Source: Actinomycetes bacterium
Lineage (GTDB): Bacteria > Actinomycetota > Actinomycetes > Prado026
Length of the DNA stretch: 6,075 bases
Direction of reading: 5' to 3'
Assembly: GCA_025455945.1 (NCBI GenBank)
Contig: JALOLN010000139.1
Coordinates: 1-6,075 of the forward strand
Shown here piece after piece: positions 5,839 to 6,075 of the stretch; the stretch's first letter is position 1, and each line of letters starts with the position of its first letter. The translations under genes and the position numbers were made by a program. Under the pieces are notes generated by a model, which did no database searches, was not told the DNA's origin, and saw only the letters and a list, made by a program, of their open reading frames with translations.

Positions 5839-6075
5839 ATGACGATCGAGAAGAGCGTGGTTGCGGACCCGCTCGCCCGTGCGCTGGACGGGCTGGTCGA
5901 CCAGGGAGTGCTCACCGCGGACCAGGCCCACCAGGTGGTCATCGCCTGCGACCGCGAGATGGCTGCGCCCACGACACCCGTCCCAGGCGTGAGCCGGCTG
6001 CCCGAGGCGCTCGGGTACCTCGGCGGCGCGCTCGTCCTGACCGCCGGGCTGCTCGTGGTGGCCCGCGGCTGGTCC
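5839..6075 (+). CDS. N-terminal part of a membrane protein, DUF2157-like (cut by window edge)
   Basis: Seventy-nine codons from ATG 5839 run to the window edge without a stop. Residues 1-42 look soluble and helical (LARALDGLVDQGVLTADQAHQV, split here as 12-20 and 21-33), a pattern seen before the membrane part of DUF2157-type proteins. A proline-rich linker follows at 44-55. The first hydrophobic segment begins at about 57 with ALGYLGGALVLTAGLLVVA (57-75). The function of this family is unknown to me. The start has no good Shine-Dalgarno: AAGG at 5834-5837 is too close and GGAG at 5820-5823 is 15 bases away, so initiation may be weak or the message leaderless. It follows the pilus operon by 52 bases (81 from the shifted stop) with no clear terminator between, so read-through is possible. 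Membership of the pilus system is unsupported. Confidence 0.8.
   Translation, partial: MTIEKSVVADPLARALDGLVDQGVLTADQAHQVVIACDREMAAPTTPVPGVSRLPEALGYLGGALVLTAGLLVVARGWS

Noticed and set aside
1..6075. tRNA, rRNA, CRISPR arrays, insertion sequences
   Set aside because: Reading both strands showed no tRNA-like arms, regularly spaced repeats, transposase motifs or terminal inverted repeats.

Overview
The window is about 70% GC or more. Its genes are tightly packed, show strong third-position G/C bias and make frequent use of GTG starts. Together with the Tad-family proteins it encodes, this points to a high-GC actinobacterium. The family and species cannot be fixed from the window; an Intrasporangiaceae- or Nocardioides-like host is only a guess.

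Layout. Positions 1-1026 on the minus strand hold a multi-pass membrane protein of the lysylphosphatidylglycerol-synthase-TM / UPF0104 family, whose C-terminus runs off the left edge. Positions 1027-1237 are a divergent intergenic region. It carries a good housekeeping-type promoter for the rightward operon, a perfect actinobacterial DnaA-box sequence, a small inverted repeat and a G-run-rich leader that overlaps the first ribosome binding site. Positions 1238-5757 (or 5786) form one rightward operon of seven genes for a Tad (tight adherence) / Flp type pilus: the ATPase TadA/CpaF, membrane platform proteins TadB and TadC, a 68-residue Flp-like candidate pilin, TadE, a second TadE-like pseudopilin and a TadG-like pseudopilin. 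Positions 5839-6075 hold the N-terminal part of another membrane protein (DUF2157-like), which continues past the right edge.

How the genes work together. TadA hydrolyses ATP at the cytoplasmic face. TadB and TadC form the inner-membrane platform that pushes subunits out of the membrane. The four small proteins downstream each have a short basic or charged head, a Gly-(Ser/Asp) junction and one hydrophobic helix, as expected of prepilin-peptidase substrates that form the pilus shaft and its minor subunits. Genes are chained by 1-, 4-, 4- and 4-base overlaps and one 17-base overlap. The only real gap is 23 bases ahead of the Flp-like gene, which also has the best ribosome binding site of the operon; this fits a need for more pilin than machinery.

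Main oddities. The Flp-like candidate lacks the Glu at +5 that canonical Flp pilins carry. The TadG-like gene appears to have lost one base close to its 3' end, so that its last residues are replaced by a short missense tail. There is a lone TTA codon near the end of tadA. No prepilin peptidase, TadZ/CpaE or RcpC/CpaB gene is present in the window. I see no wholly novel system: this is a recognisable but divergent actinobacterial Tad locus.
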